Shown: positions 18,501 through 26,569 of the stretch, piece by piece
Position numbering within the stretch: position 1 is the stretch's first letter
Layout: each line of letters begins with the position of its first letter
NCBI GenBank assembly: GCA_003864475.1
Contig: BGZO01000005.1
Location: forward strand, 1-52,763
Direction of reading: 5' to 3'
Length of the DNA stretch: 52,763 nucleotides
Origin: Candidatus Termititenax persephonae
GTDB lineage: Bacteria; Margulisbacteria; Termititenacia; Termititenacales; Termititenacaceae
Position numbers and translations under genes: made by a program
Notes under the pieces: model-generated
The model's database searches: none
Seen by the model: the letters and a program-made list of their open reading frames with translations, nothing else
What the model was told of the DNA's origin: nothing

Positions 18501-20160
18501 GGGTATCTGGCTGGATTTTGGTACGGGCTGGGTAACGGCGCAGATTACCGACAAGACTGCCCACGCGGCGGACTGGCAGTATCTTTGGAGCGTGCCGTCG
18601 GCTGACCCGGATGGGCAAACGTATTTTGTCTCGGCCAGTGTCTTGTCCGCCGCTGGTATGCGGTCGGAAGTTTCCCCAGCGGTGCTTGCGGTTTATCACA
18701 AGGATAGTTCCGGTCCGACAAGTAATTTTCTGAATCTGGCCCATGGTATTTTCCTGTCGCAGAGTCAGTTTATGGTGGCCGCGGAAACGCTCACGGAACG
18801 GGCAAAAATCCAAGAGGCTTATTTTATGGTCGATGGCGTAACCCAAAATCCTCCCTTCACGCTGGCTCCCGGCGCGTCCCGGTCAAATGACAATGTTTCT
18901 TGGAATTATTCTTGGGCGTGGAACAATCAGACGCATGAGGTTTTCATCCGCGCCGTGGACACGGCAGGCAATTGGACGGACTCGCCAACCATCTCTGTCC
19001 GCAGCTTCTCCGATGTTTTGACCGACCCTCTGCCGCCGGATGGGCTTATCCGCTTCCCCAATGACAAGGTTTACGCGACCAGTGTCAATAACGTAGCGCT
19101 GGATTTGCCTTACGACCCGGCGGCCAAGGTCAGGGTGTCTATCGCTGGTAGCGCCGCGCCGCCGCTCCCAGCCGTTATCGCCGATGACGGCAACGGTCGA
19201 CTCCGGGTCGAGCTGGATTCGGCCGCGCAGGAGACAGTGTATCTCATTAATATCTTGAATCCCGATGACACTTTGGCTTATCAGCAGTTGGTCATGTACG
19301 ACATTACGCCGCCGCGGGTCATCTATGATTTGGCGGCTCTGCAGAAGTACTATCAAGGCGCGATATTTTCGCTGGACAAGGATTTGGAATTCGAGATTCG
19401 GCTAGTGGACCGGGTTGCCTCCAGCAATAATAAATTTGCCCTATTGCCGCGCGGTAGTGGGTTTAATGCGCCGAATTTTGCCGACATCACGGGTGCTGAT
19501 TTGGCTGGAGCCGCCGCCAATACAGTATTGTTTTCTATATTCCAGGGTGGCACGACGGTCAATCAATCCGTGGCGGACAAGCGGTACGACCAGCGGAGCG
19601 AGACGCTGAGTTTCAAAGCCAGTTTGGGCAAAGGAACTTATGATTTGGCCTTGTTTGCGGTGGACAATGCCGGCAATAGAATGGATGTTGATTTTGATTT
19701 GCACAATATTTTGGACGTTGACCAGAAGAAAAATGACAATCTCCTGACCATGCTCGATGACTTGGGTACCACCAACAATATTTTTGTGATTAAAGGCTTG
19801 TCCATTGATAAGATGGCTATAAGCGAGTCGGGCGGTTTGGATAAAAAGAAATTCATCACGGCTTATCCTAATCCTTGTGATCCGGGCAAGGACGACCTGT
19901 TCTTTACCTATCACTTAAAGGACAATGCTTCCCGCGCCAGAATCATGATTTACAATCAAATTGGCGAGTTGCTTCACGTCATTAGCGTGGATGAGCCGGG
20001 TTTGGACGGCACGCGCGTCGGCTATAACCAAGTGTCGTGGGACGCTCTGGATAGGCACGGCCGTCTGCTGTCCAACGGTGTGTATATTTACATGATTGTG
20101 ATTGAGGGGAGCAAGGAACGGACATTTGCCAAAGGCACGCTGGTTGTGATTAGGAGATAA
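15520..20160 (+). CDS. Giant Ig/FN3-repeat surface protein, C-terminal part with FlgD-like sorting-type domain
   Basis: The same frame as 12796-15501 continues after the TGA. The first start codon is GTG 15520, and GAGGTG at the stop could serve as a weak ribosome site. The 1,546 residues continue the FN3/Ig alternation. They then have bacterial Ig-like domains, including an SbsA-type one near 16560-16800 (ALEFSEEMLDTAVPLFSF), and end in AYPNPCDPGKDDLFFTYHL...NGVYIYMIVI. That last domain resembles the FlgD Ig-like and type IX secretion C-terminal sorting domains. The whole would be a long fibrous cell-surface or secreted protein. Whether the fragment is made without readthrough is unknown. 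Confidence 0.85.
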   Translation: MGTEVRASANRNYSVAVISPDGTYYLRIQTVDAVGNTSAWQTVYTYVLDSTIPTGSVTINAGAEWTSQNSVTLTLDFSADVVSMNVDGGTPSGIMAVPLSKTMLFTLAGDDGEKTVTVTYYDAAGNTANPVVDTIKLDKTRPGMVEAGGILPPSTNPTPALSWTVTEPLDPLAGGVASGVTTYNIYWGDAEDGTAITAVRSSPNVTYNPTISGGQETTFNLRVQVVDALGNAGDWRTVWVYPFDDKPPTGSVSINVGFNESFTNSSLVTLNLAYSADVVSMNIADDDGQVSANLVPNAVYLWNFQADGEKIITVIFSDAAGNSFTATDSIKVDAYPPNLDAAYYIDSTAPTQNFALALEFSEEMLDTAVPLFSFDAAGGVGLDAASAWNAVSLNFYDLLLDVSGATGWVTVNLTGGAKDLAGNAAVPSPHFAVFYIDAIAPSGGVVINYGEALTGNPEVIILLDPRDDHSLPGEMFFMLVTPDSEVSDNAGITVNEWLPYQPTFSVNLEETLGTKNIAVRFKDKGGNESGLITASIVLDDSAVLWLLPTFNVVLDGNAVRVVSSNADTEFRFKSPYASGGADFYVSVNGLLHLITANIPPDQSGVYTYAWATLPLVSSGSTAAVEFYAAVTKDGQSVLCDNPLTVGVDKAAPSVTINVPNSLAINYVPTGSVIISGTATDNEQITAVDYVQVDIYQPDGTLAHSAKVPSASFADEVWEYTGWTIPALPSINATYNIEARAYDLLGNVSLVATSSVVKTDLYTRIYLDSPPTAAVSPRVWLSNPIVASGTVETFVELDRLEVTFNNSIFGNTVGTDNWTVSINPSASDFTQWTENLNPSTLTLSAVSIDNPPKISSQVFQFWLDGVPPNLVTINVTPNYHTAGTLNITGNFADAHSGVSAVLVSVNNATTTISSAANFAYVVNLSAAVPEMLIDFRALDSAYPTPNESAWLTYKLVYDEVLLPTAMITSPVSGSYVNNVMTVTGTAAVKDGSSVAGIWLDFGTGWVTAQITDKTAHAADWQYLWSVPSADPDGQTYFVSASVLSAAGMRSEVSPAVLAVYHKDSSGPTSNFLNLAHGIFLSQSQFMVAAETLTERAKIQEAYFMVDGVTQNPPFTLAPGASRSNDNVSWNYSWAWNNQTHEVFIRAVDTAGNWTDSPTISVRSFSDVLTDPLPPDGLIRFPNDKVYATSVNNVALDLPYDPAAKVRVSIAGSAAPPLPAVIADDGNGRLRVELDSAAQETVYLINILNPDDTLAYQQLVMYDITPPRVIYDLAALQKYYQGAIFSLDKDLEFEIRLVDRVASSNNKFALLPRGSGFNAPNFADITGADLAGAAANTVLFSIFQGGTTVNQSVADKRYDQRSETLSFKASLGKGTYDLALFAVDNAGNRMDVDFDLHNILDVDQKKNDNLLTMLDDLGTTNNIFVIKGLSIDKMAISESGGLDKKKFITAYPNPCDPGKDDLFFTYHLKDNASRARIMIYNQIGELLHVISVDEPGLDGTRVGYNQVSWDALDRHGRLLSNGVYIYMIVIEGSKERTFAKGTLVVIRR

Positions 20161-20162
20161 AA

Positions 20163-21257
20163 ATGAGACGCTGGATAGGGCTATTGTTAATTTGTGCCGC
20201 GAGTTTCGCCGCTTTTGAGGTCAATGGCGACGGTGCGCCCGTGGACTTTACCAAAATCGGCTCATCCGCGCGTTTCTGGGGCATGGGCAAGGCAGGCGTG
20301 GCTTTGGCAAACGATTCGGGCGCCTTGCTGCTCAATCCCGCGTCGATGGCGCTGGCGCATTCGTTGGAGCTCAGCGCGATGCACACGCAGACACTGGGCG
20401 TGAGCAATTATACTTTGTTTAACGGTGTTCTGCCTTTCAATAATAAAAATTTGATTTTTGGTTTCTCGTTTATTCATGAGGATGCGGGGACAATATATGA
20501 AACTAACGGTCTGGACGCAAACGGCTATCCGCTCAAAGGTGGCACGATTGACAACAGCAATGTTGTCGCCAGCCTCGGCTTTGGCGGCAAACTGTCCTTG
20601 TTTGGTGGACAACGGAATACCTATCTCGGCCTGCTCCTAAAGAATCATCAACGCCACTTGGGCGAACTGACTGCCGGCGGCACGGCGTTAGACTTGGGCG
20701 TGATTTATCGGCTAGGCCACATTTTTTCGCTGGGACTCAATGTGCGTAATGCTTGGCAGAGCGGTCTGAATTATTCTGTTTCTGAGCGGAGCGGTTTTGA
20801 GCATTATCCGACGGAGTATGTGGCGGGTTTTGCCTTGACGATGCTGGATAATAATCTGATGCTGGCCCTTGACAAGGCGATTAGCGAAACGGACAGCAAA
20901 ACATACTTCGGCTTGGAATATATAATTGCCGAGACGGTCTCCCTGCGTTCTGGTCTGGCGGATAAGGATATGACGCTGGGCTTAGGGTTGCGCCTGGTGG
21001 ATTTGCAGTTTGACGTGGGGTATCGTTATCAAGACGCGCCGCTGGACAATCAGCTTTATTTTTCGATTACTTACGGCAATGCGCGTAGCCTGTTTATGGA
21101 TGTGCCGACGGACTTGGAGATTATTGACGCGCCGCGTGCGGAACCGGAGAAGATTGTCGTTTACCCGCCGCCTGTTGAGCCGCCGCCTCAATCCACGTAT
21201 AATGATAAGCGGACTAACGTTGCTATAGAGAATCGTCCAGAGGAGATTACCTTATGA
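20163..21257 (+). CDS. PorV-like outer-membrane beta-barrel protein
   Basis: The 364-residue protein has a signal peptide (MRRWIGLLLICAASFAAF) and the family N-terminus VDFTKIGSSARFWGMGKAGVALANDSGALLLNPASM, as in PorV/UPF0164 proteins (GARAxGMGxAxxAxADDxxAxxxNPA). Alternating amphipathic strands follow. A proline-rich tail (EKIVVYPPPVEPPPQ) extends from the barrel. In type IX secretion, PorV carries cargo with C-terminal sorting domains; here the upstream protein ends in such a domain, so a partner role is plausible. It starts 2 bases after the giant gene and overlaps the next gene by ATGA. Confidence 0.75.
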   Translation: MRRWIGLLLICAASFAAFEVNGDGAPVDFTKIGSSARFWGMGKAGVALANDSGALLLNPASMALAHSLELSAMHTQTLGVSNYTLFNGVLPFNNKNLIFGFSFIHEDAGTIYETNGLDANGYPLKGGTIDNSNVVASLGFGGKLSLFGGQRNTYLGLLLKNHQRHLGELTAGGTALDLGVIYRLGHIFSLGLNVRNAWQSGLNYSVSERSGFEHYPTEYVAGFALTMLDNNLMLALDKAISETDSKTYFGLEYIIAETVSLRSGLADKDMTLGLGLRLVDLQFDVGYRYQDAPLDNQLYFSITYGNARSLFMDVPTDLEIIDAPRAEPEKIVVYPPPVEPPPQSTYNDKRTNVAIENRPEEITL

Positions 21258-23509
21258 CGAAAAAGTTAAGGTTTTTGCCGCTCATTCTGTTGCTGACTCT
21301 GGCGCTGACGGCCGAGCAGATTACCTATACGGCCAAGGAAAAAATTTCCCTGCAAGGCAAAGCTAATAGCAATGTATTGATTGAAGTTTATGTTAATGTC
21401 AAAAAGGTAGCGGAAACCAGGACGAATGATAACGGCGAGTGGGTGGCCTACAATATCCCGCTCAACCTCAATACCAAGAATGAACTGTATGCCGTGGCGG
21501 TCAGCAGTGATGGCATGCGCAGCAAGACTTCGACCAAATTGACTATTATCAATGACACGACCATTCCTAAAATTTATAGTGCGGTGCTGGAGCCGCCGCG
21601 TGCTAAGCCAGGCGATACGGTCAAGATTTATGCCAAAGTAGAGGACACAGTTATTACAGCGCGGGCAATCATGCCGGACAATGCCTTGGTGGCCCTGCTC
21701 CCGCCAACCAACAGCAATATCGACGACAATTGGACGGGCGAGTGGAAAGTTCCCGAAAAAATCACGGGCGGGACTTACAAAGTGCTGGTCGGCGCGGCCA
21801 ATCGTGTTGGCACGCAGGCGCAGAATAGTGAAATAGACCTTTTGATTGATGCTAAGGCAAGTGTGCTTGTCCAAGCCCCCTTGGACGGTGCGCGGATTTA
21901 CGATGACACGCTGGTTGTGAGCGGCGTGGCACGCAATAGCGTGCAGGTCGAGGCCGGAGTTGAGCGGCTGGATTTACAGCCTGACGGGTCTTTTTCAGGC
22001 CTTTACCGTATCCCCAAACCGGGGCGCAATCAATTGATTGTAACGGCGCGGGACAGGTCAGGCAGTACTGTTGAGCAGGCCGTCAGTTTTATCAAGCTGA
22101 TTACGTTCCCGGATATTCAAAATCATTGGGCGAGAGCAGAAATAGAATACTTGGCGACGCTGGGCTATATTCAGGCTTATGAGAGCGGGGCTTATGCTCC
22201 CGATAACGGCATTTCGCGTGCTGAACTGGCGACCTTGCTGGTCCGGGCGCGGCAAATGTCCACGGCACAGTATTCCGCCTATACCACCTCTTCATTTCTG
22301 GATGTGCCGAAAGGCTACTGGGCTTTGGGCTATATCGAAGCGGCGGCGAACAGCGGCATTGTCGAGGGTTATCCCAACCGCACGTATAAACCGACCAATC
22401 CTGTAACTAGGGTAGAGGCCGCCGCGCTCTTTATCCGTTTTGCCAATATCCCTCCTGCTGATGGTCGTGCCGCGGCGGATATCGATGTGGGCGATAGGCA
22501 TTGGGGGCGGGGCATAGTCTCGGCGTTCAAGTCCTCAGGCTTGATGCCTGACCAGTGGAAAAGCGAGCAGAGGTTTCAGCCCAATCGGGCGATTACCCGC
22601 GGCGAAGTAGCCGCTATTTTGGCCAGAGTGAAGAGCGTCAATGTGGACATTGAAAATATGCTTGGCCGCCCGACTACGTGGGCCAGCGGCGGCTCGGTCT
22701 TGCCCCAAGCCTTTGTTTCTAACGAAAACACCGCTCTTTCCGAGGCAACGACGGACGGCTCATCGGTTATCATGGCAGTTGTCCTGCCGCGCGATGTTTT
22801 GCCCGGCAATGACGTGATTATTTCGGTGGCTTGTATGCAAAAAATGCGGCAAGTGTCCGTGATTTTACCGGACAAGCGGCATTTGCCCCTGCAGTACAAC
22901 GCGACTTCCGACCTCTGGGAAAATAGCTGGCGTATCCCCAATGATTTAAGTTCGGGATTGTATCAGCTGCCAGTCAGGGCGTTGGCGGATAGTGGTACGA
23001 TATTTGCGGCACAGACTGACCCTTTTGCTGTAACCAACGCCCAGAAAATAAATCAGCCGTATCTGCCGCAGGAAACCCCGCAGACTTTTCCCGAACAGCA
23101 GACGACGGTTTTCAGCGGCGACGGCTATGTGTATCCGCCCGTAGTAGCGGCGGCGGCTCAACCTCGCGCTGACGGTGTGTCTGCCCCGGCTCCGGCGGCG
23201 GGCGGCACCTTGACCAGAGCGGCGGCGGCGGCTATTTTAGCCAAACATGGTTATCTGCGGCAGGCCAAAGTTTCTGCCCCGCCCGCCAAGGATGTCGCCT
23301 TGACGCATCCGCAGGTGCAGGTTATCAAGTCGGCTATTGTTACGGGTCTAATCCCGAATAAAAAACCCGGTTACTTCCTGCCCAACGACCACTTGACTTA
23401 TCCCGAAGCGGCGGCCATCCTGCAAAGAGCCAAAATCAGCGGCAGTGTGCCGCCAGGCCAGGGCAATATCTCTCCCGCTGAGTTTGAAGACTTGGTTACA
23501 CGTCGTTAA
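21254..23509 (+). CDS. Secreted Ig-like protein with three SLH domains
   Basis: The 751-residue protein has a signal peptide (MTKKLRFLPLILLLTLALTA). Bacterial Ig-like domains fill residues of about 25-275. Three SLH repeats follow at about 276-480: FPDIQNHWARAEIEYLATLG, FLDVPKGYWALGYIEAAANSG and DVGDRHWGRGIVSAFKSSG. Another Ig-like domain comes next (about 500-595), and a degenerate SLH-like end (TRAAAAAILAKHGYL, TYPEAAAILQRAK). SLH domains bind peptidoglycan-linked polymers, so it probably ties the outer membrane or surface fibres to the wall. It is coupled to the barrel gene by a 4-base overlap. Confidence 0.8.
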   Translation: MTKKLRFLPLILLLTLALTAEQITYTAKEKISLQGKANSNVLIEVYVNVKKVAETRTNDNGEWVAYNIPLNLNTKNELYAVAVSSDGMRSKTSTKLTIINDTTIPKIYSAVLEPPRAKPGDTVKIYAKVEDTVITARAIMPDNALVALLPPTNSNIDDNWTGEWKVPEKITGGTYKVLVGAANRVGTQAQNSEIDLLIDAKASVLVQAPLDGARIYDDTLVVSGVARNSVQVEAGVERLDLQPDGSFSGLYRIPKPGRNQLIVTARDRSGSTVEQAVSFIKLITFPDIQNHWARAEIEYLATLGYIQAYESGAYAPDNGISRAELATLLVRARQMSTAQYSAYTTSSFLDVPKGYWALGYIEAAANSGIVEGYPNRTYKPTNPVTRVEAAALFIRFANIPPADGRAAADIDVGDRHWGRGIVSAFKSSGLMPDQWKSEQRFQPNRAITRGEVAAILARVKSVNVDIENMLGRPTTWASGGSVLPQAFVSNENTALSEATTDGSSVIMAVVLPRDVLPGNDVIISVACMQKMRQVSVILPDKRHLPLQYNATSDLWENSWRIPNDLSSGLYQLPVRALADSGTIFAAQTDPFAVTNAQKINQPYLPQETPQTFPEQQTTVFSGDGYVYPPVVAAAAQPRADGVSAPAPAAGGTLTRAAAAAILAKHGYLRQAKVSAPPAKDVALTHPQVQVIKSAIVTGLIPNKKPGYFLPNDHLTYPEAAAILQRAKISGSVPPGQGNISPAEFEDLVTRR

Positions 23510-23524
23510 GAAGGATATCATCTC

Positions 23525-23878
23525 ATGAAATACCTGCCCAAGCTACTTTTGCCGCTGGTCGTTTTTTTCTCTGGGTTGTCCGCGTTTCCCGGCGGCGAAT
23601 TGGTTTTGTTTCCCTCGCCGGCTACAGACAATATTAATATCTGCTATGAATTGAAATCCGCGCAGAAAGTCAGCCTCTTGATTTACAATCTCAACGGGCA
23701 AATGCTTTTGCGGCGTGATTTTAACAGCAACCAGCCGGGCGGCCATGCCGGATACAATCAAGTCAAGGTCGAATTAAATACGCCCCACGGCAGGACTTTG
23801 GGTAATGGAGTTTACGTCGCTGTTCTGAAGAGTAGAAACAGCGTTCCCGTGCGGGTCAAATTCAGCATATTAAGATGA
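23525..23878 (+). CDS. Lone FlgD/T9SS-type C-terminal domain with signal peptide
   Basis: The 117-residue protein is a signal peptide (MKYLPKLLLPLVVFFSGLSA) plus a single beta-sandwich. FPSPATDNINICYEL, VSLLIYNLNGQML, GYNQVKVEL and LGNGVYVAVL match, in order, the conserved elements of the last domain of the giant protein (AYPNPCDPGKDDLFFTYHL, RIMIYNQIGELL, GYNQVSWDA, LLSNGVYIYMI). A free sorting-type domain could be a decoy, adaptor or subunit of the export machinery. Its stop overlaps the next gene's start (ATGA). Confidence 0.7.
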   Translation: MKYLPKLLLPLVVFFSGLSAFPGGELVLFPSPATDNINICYELKSAQKVSLLIYNLNGQMLLRRDFNSNQPGGHAGYNQVKVELNTPHGRTLGNGVYVAVLKSRNSVPVRVKFSILR

Positions 23879-26187
23879 AAAAGATATTAAGCCTTATTCT
23901 CCTGATGTCCCTGAGTTTGTCCGCCGAGGTGGTAACGGAGTTGGACGGTTATTTTTTTTCGCCGCGCACGGTCGCGCTCGGCATGGCTGGGACGGCGGAT
24001 AAAGCGACAGATATTTTTGTCAGCCAATACGGCTTGGCGGGGCTAAAAGATTTTGGTCTGGCGCTTTCCGGCTACCAGTTCTTCACTGACACCGATTATC
24101 TAAACGCGGCGGTCTATTTTCCGCTCGGAAGCGTGGGCATAGGCTTGGGTTATCGTCTGCGTTCTGTGCCGGACGTTTTGGTTACGCTGCCGGATATTAT
24201 CGGGGCGAATGGCCGTCCTGACCCCAGCCGTTTGGCACACCTGACCTATCAACAGAGTACATTTTATCTGGCCTTGGGTATTCCGCTGGGCAGTATGTTT
24301 GACCTCGGGCTGGCTTACAAAAGTTATTCGATAGGCAATGATTATGCTGCCCTGTCCAAATTGTCCGCGCGGGGCAATAATCTCGACGCGGGTTTACTCG
24401 CCAAGCTGGGTAAAGTCTGGTCAGTCAGCCTGCTGGGGCGCAATGTGCTGTCCGGTCAAGGCGTGAATGGCGCACTGGTCTGGGGCAATGACTCGGTTGA
24501 ACGTCCGCTCCAGTCGGTCGTGCTGGGGAACAAGCTGGCTTTGGCGGACGAGAAGGTGTTGTATTTCCTTGACGTGGAGCAGTATGCCGATGATTATTAT
24601 CCGGCGCTTTGGCGGACGGGGGCGGAATTTGTTTTGAGCGATTACTTGACTTTACGCTGGGGATTGCGCCAATACACGGTTTTGACCGGAGAAGAATCAC
24701 AGCGGATTTCTGTGGCAGGCTCTGGCGGTCTGCGCCTGACTCCTAGGCGCGGCTGGCATCTGGATTATGCCTACTATACAGGCGACAATCAGACCTTGGC
24801 GGCCATGCATTATGCTGGCTTAGCGGTGAATCTTGCCGCCGTTAGTCCACCCCAGCCGGAAGAGCCAACCTCGAAAGAAGAAAGGGCGGCAGTCGGCGTG
24901 GATAATGTGAGCGCCTCTCCGTCCCGGCCTGCGGGGGGCTGTTCTTTTCCAGATTGGCAGGAATCCTGCGCCGCAATCCGCGACAAGGATTTGACTTATT
25001 TAGTTTTTACGCCCGAGTGGCGGCAAAATTTTATCAATACCCGGCTGGGGCTGGAGGAGTTCGCGCCCTATGCCGTGCAGACACTGGATTTGGTTTTGCC
25101 GGATGAGTTGAACGAGGCGGTCGAGCCAGTGGATGTTCTTTATTTTTATAATTTGCTGGGCGGTCCGACGGAGGGTGTGTTTACCATAACGCGGTTTGGG
25201 CGTTTTACGCTGGGGCATTTGGCAGAGATACTGGCGCGGGTGGAGGGTTACGGCGCGGCTTTGGACGCGAGTCCCGACCCGCAAGAGCAGGCGGTGGCCG
25301 TCTTGGCGGCGGGCGGACAATACTCCGCCGCGGATTTTGAGCCGCGCGCTGGCGAGATAACCTTGGCCAAGGCGGAGTCTTTGCTGCTGCGGACGACCAG
25401 GGCGCGCCACCGTCTCGCCGAACAGTATGGCGCGGCGCCGCTGGCTTGGCTGGACCGCGCGGAGCAAAATCAAGGCAGGCTCGCCCTGCGATTTTATAAC
25501 ACAGAATGTTTAAGCGGTTATAGCTGGGTTAGCGGCGGGCAAAATTTTGCCGCCTCGCTCAATGCGGAAGGACAGGCCGTGGTATGGATTACGCCGGACA
25601 GCTCTGCCCCGCTGAGGATTACGGCTTATGACAAACTAGCTAAGGCTTGGCATTTTACGGTTAATTGGCGGCGGCGCACGGCGGAAAATGCCGATTCTAT
25701 TGCCCGACCCTTGGCAGGTGCGGAGGCAAGTGTCCGCCAGCCGCCGCCGGACGAGGTGCGTGTGCAGACAGTGATTGCGATTGTCTTGGACAAGGAATAC
25801 GCGGGGCGGCCAAGCCAGACAGACGGCGGGCAGAGCCAGAGCCGCGCTACCACAATTAAACCTGCTCCCCCGCCGCAGCTGAAGCCGCCTGTCCCAGCTA
25901 AAAAAAGGCGTTTGAACAAGGCTTATTATCCGGTGGAGATTAAGTTTTCGCCGGCTCGGCCACGGCCTGGACAGGTTTTATTAATTACCGCCAAATATGA
26001 TTCCGCCAAGATTCGCAAAGTGTCCGCTTTGATTAAGGGTCAGCAGATTCCCCTGCGCCGGGCGGCGGGCGGGGTCTGGCAAAGACAATACAATTTGCCG
26101 CCGGGGCATCAGACTTTGTACATCAAGATTTTTTGCGAGGACGCGCAGGGGAATCTGTCGATGACCGAGAAAGTGCTGACGTACTGA
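23875..26187 (+). CDS. PorV-like outer-membrane barrel with Ig-like C-terminal extension
   Basis: The 770-residue protein has a signal peptide (MKKILSLILLMSLSLSAEV). A PorV/UPF0164-type barrel covers about 20-320 (FFSPRTVALGMAGTADKATD, then paired strands ending near MHYAGLAVNLAAV). A linker and an Ala/Glu-rich helical part follow (about 360-540, perhaps SLH-derived). Then comes a small beta domain, a Pro/Gln-rich linker and an Ig-like end (PGQVLLITAKYDSAKIRKVS...LPPGHQTLYIKIF) that resembles those of the SLH protein at 21254. It is the last gene of the operon. Its 3' end overlaps the convergent membrane-protein gene by 65 bases. Confidence 0.75.
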   Translation: MKKILSLILLMSLSLSAEVVTELDGYFFSPRTVALGMAGTADKATDIFVSQYGLAGLKDFGLALSGYQFFTDTDYLNAAVYFPLGSVGIGLGYRLRSVPDVLVTLPDIIGANGRPDPSRLAHLTYQQSTFYLALGIPLGSMFDLGLAYKSYSIGNDYAALSKLSARGNNLDAGLLAKLGKVWSVSLLGRNVLSGQGVNGALVWGNDSVERPLQSVVLGNKLALADEKVLYFLDVEQYADDYYPALWRTGAEFVLSDYLTLRWGLRQYTVLTGEESQRISVAGSGGLRLTPRRGWHLDYAYYTGDNQTLAAMHYAGLAVNLAAVSPPQPEEPTSKEERAAVGVDNVSASPSRPAGGCSFPDWQESCAAIRDKDLTYLVFTPEWRQNFINTRLGLEEFAPYAVQTLDLVLPDELNEAVEPVDVLYFYNLLGGPTEGVFTITRFGRFTLGHLAEILARVEGYGAALDASPDPQEQAVAVLAAGGQYSAADFEPRAGEITLAKAESLLLRTTRARHRLAEQYGAAPLAWLDRAEQNQGRLALRFYNTECLSGYSWVSGGQNFAASLNAEGQAVVWITPDSSAPLRITAYDKLAKAWHFTVNWRRRTAENADSIARPLAGAEASVRQPPPDEVRVQTVIAIVLDKEYAGRPSQTDGGQSQSRATTIKPAPPPQLKPPVPAKKRRLNKAYYPVEIKFSPARPRPGQVLLITAKYDSAKIRKVSALIKGQQIPLRRAAGGVWQRQYNLPPGHQTLYIKIFCEDAQGNLSMTEKVLTY

Positions 26188-26569
26188 GAATCAGAATCAA
26201 CAGGGCAATTAAGAACGAGACAGGGACAGTCCAAGTGCGCCAGCCAGTCAGGAAGCCCAGACCCAGCGCGACGACATGTCGCTTCTCCCGCAAAGGCGAG
26301 AATGTTTCACTGAGCAGGGCCAGCAGACAGCCGCAGAATAAGACCAACGGACTGTCCAGCCAGAAATTACCGAGCAGGCAGAGCAACCAGCCTTTGCCCA
26401 AGAAGATAAAATCAATCAAGACATTCAGCCAAGCCAGCCAGACCAAGATTGCCCCGGTCTGGGGACGCACCGCCCGTTTGGGAAAAAGCCGGACGGCGTA
26501 ATGCTCAATCGGTAAAAAACAAAGACCGCAACAGGCGGTCAGATAGATAAGCAAATAGAGCATGAACAT
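26123..26569 (-). CDS. Small membrane protein, possibly a degenerate PlsY relative
   Basis: 148 residues with about four hydrophobic segments. The order of features (LIDFIFLGKG, then a hydrophobic segment, SETFSPLREKRHVVALGLGF, then two more segments) resembles glycerol-3-phosphate acyltransferase PlsY (LxDxxKG, GHxFPxFLxFKGGKGVAT). The catalytic GNIGATN, GH and GGKG motifs are missing. If related, it has lost acyltransferase chemistry. The start directly abuts the upstream stop (TAAATG), so the two genes are coupled. The C-terminal part overlaps the convergent barrel gene. Confidence 0.45.
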   Translation of the reverse strand: MFMLYLLIYLTACCGLCFLPIEHYAVRLFPKRAVRPQTGAILVWLAWLNVLIDFIFLGKGWLLCLLGNFWLDSPLVLFCGCLLALLSETFSPLREKRHVVALGLGFLTGWRTWTVPVSFLIALLILILSTSALSRSSTDSPARPRKKS

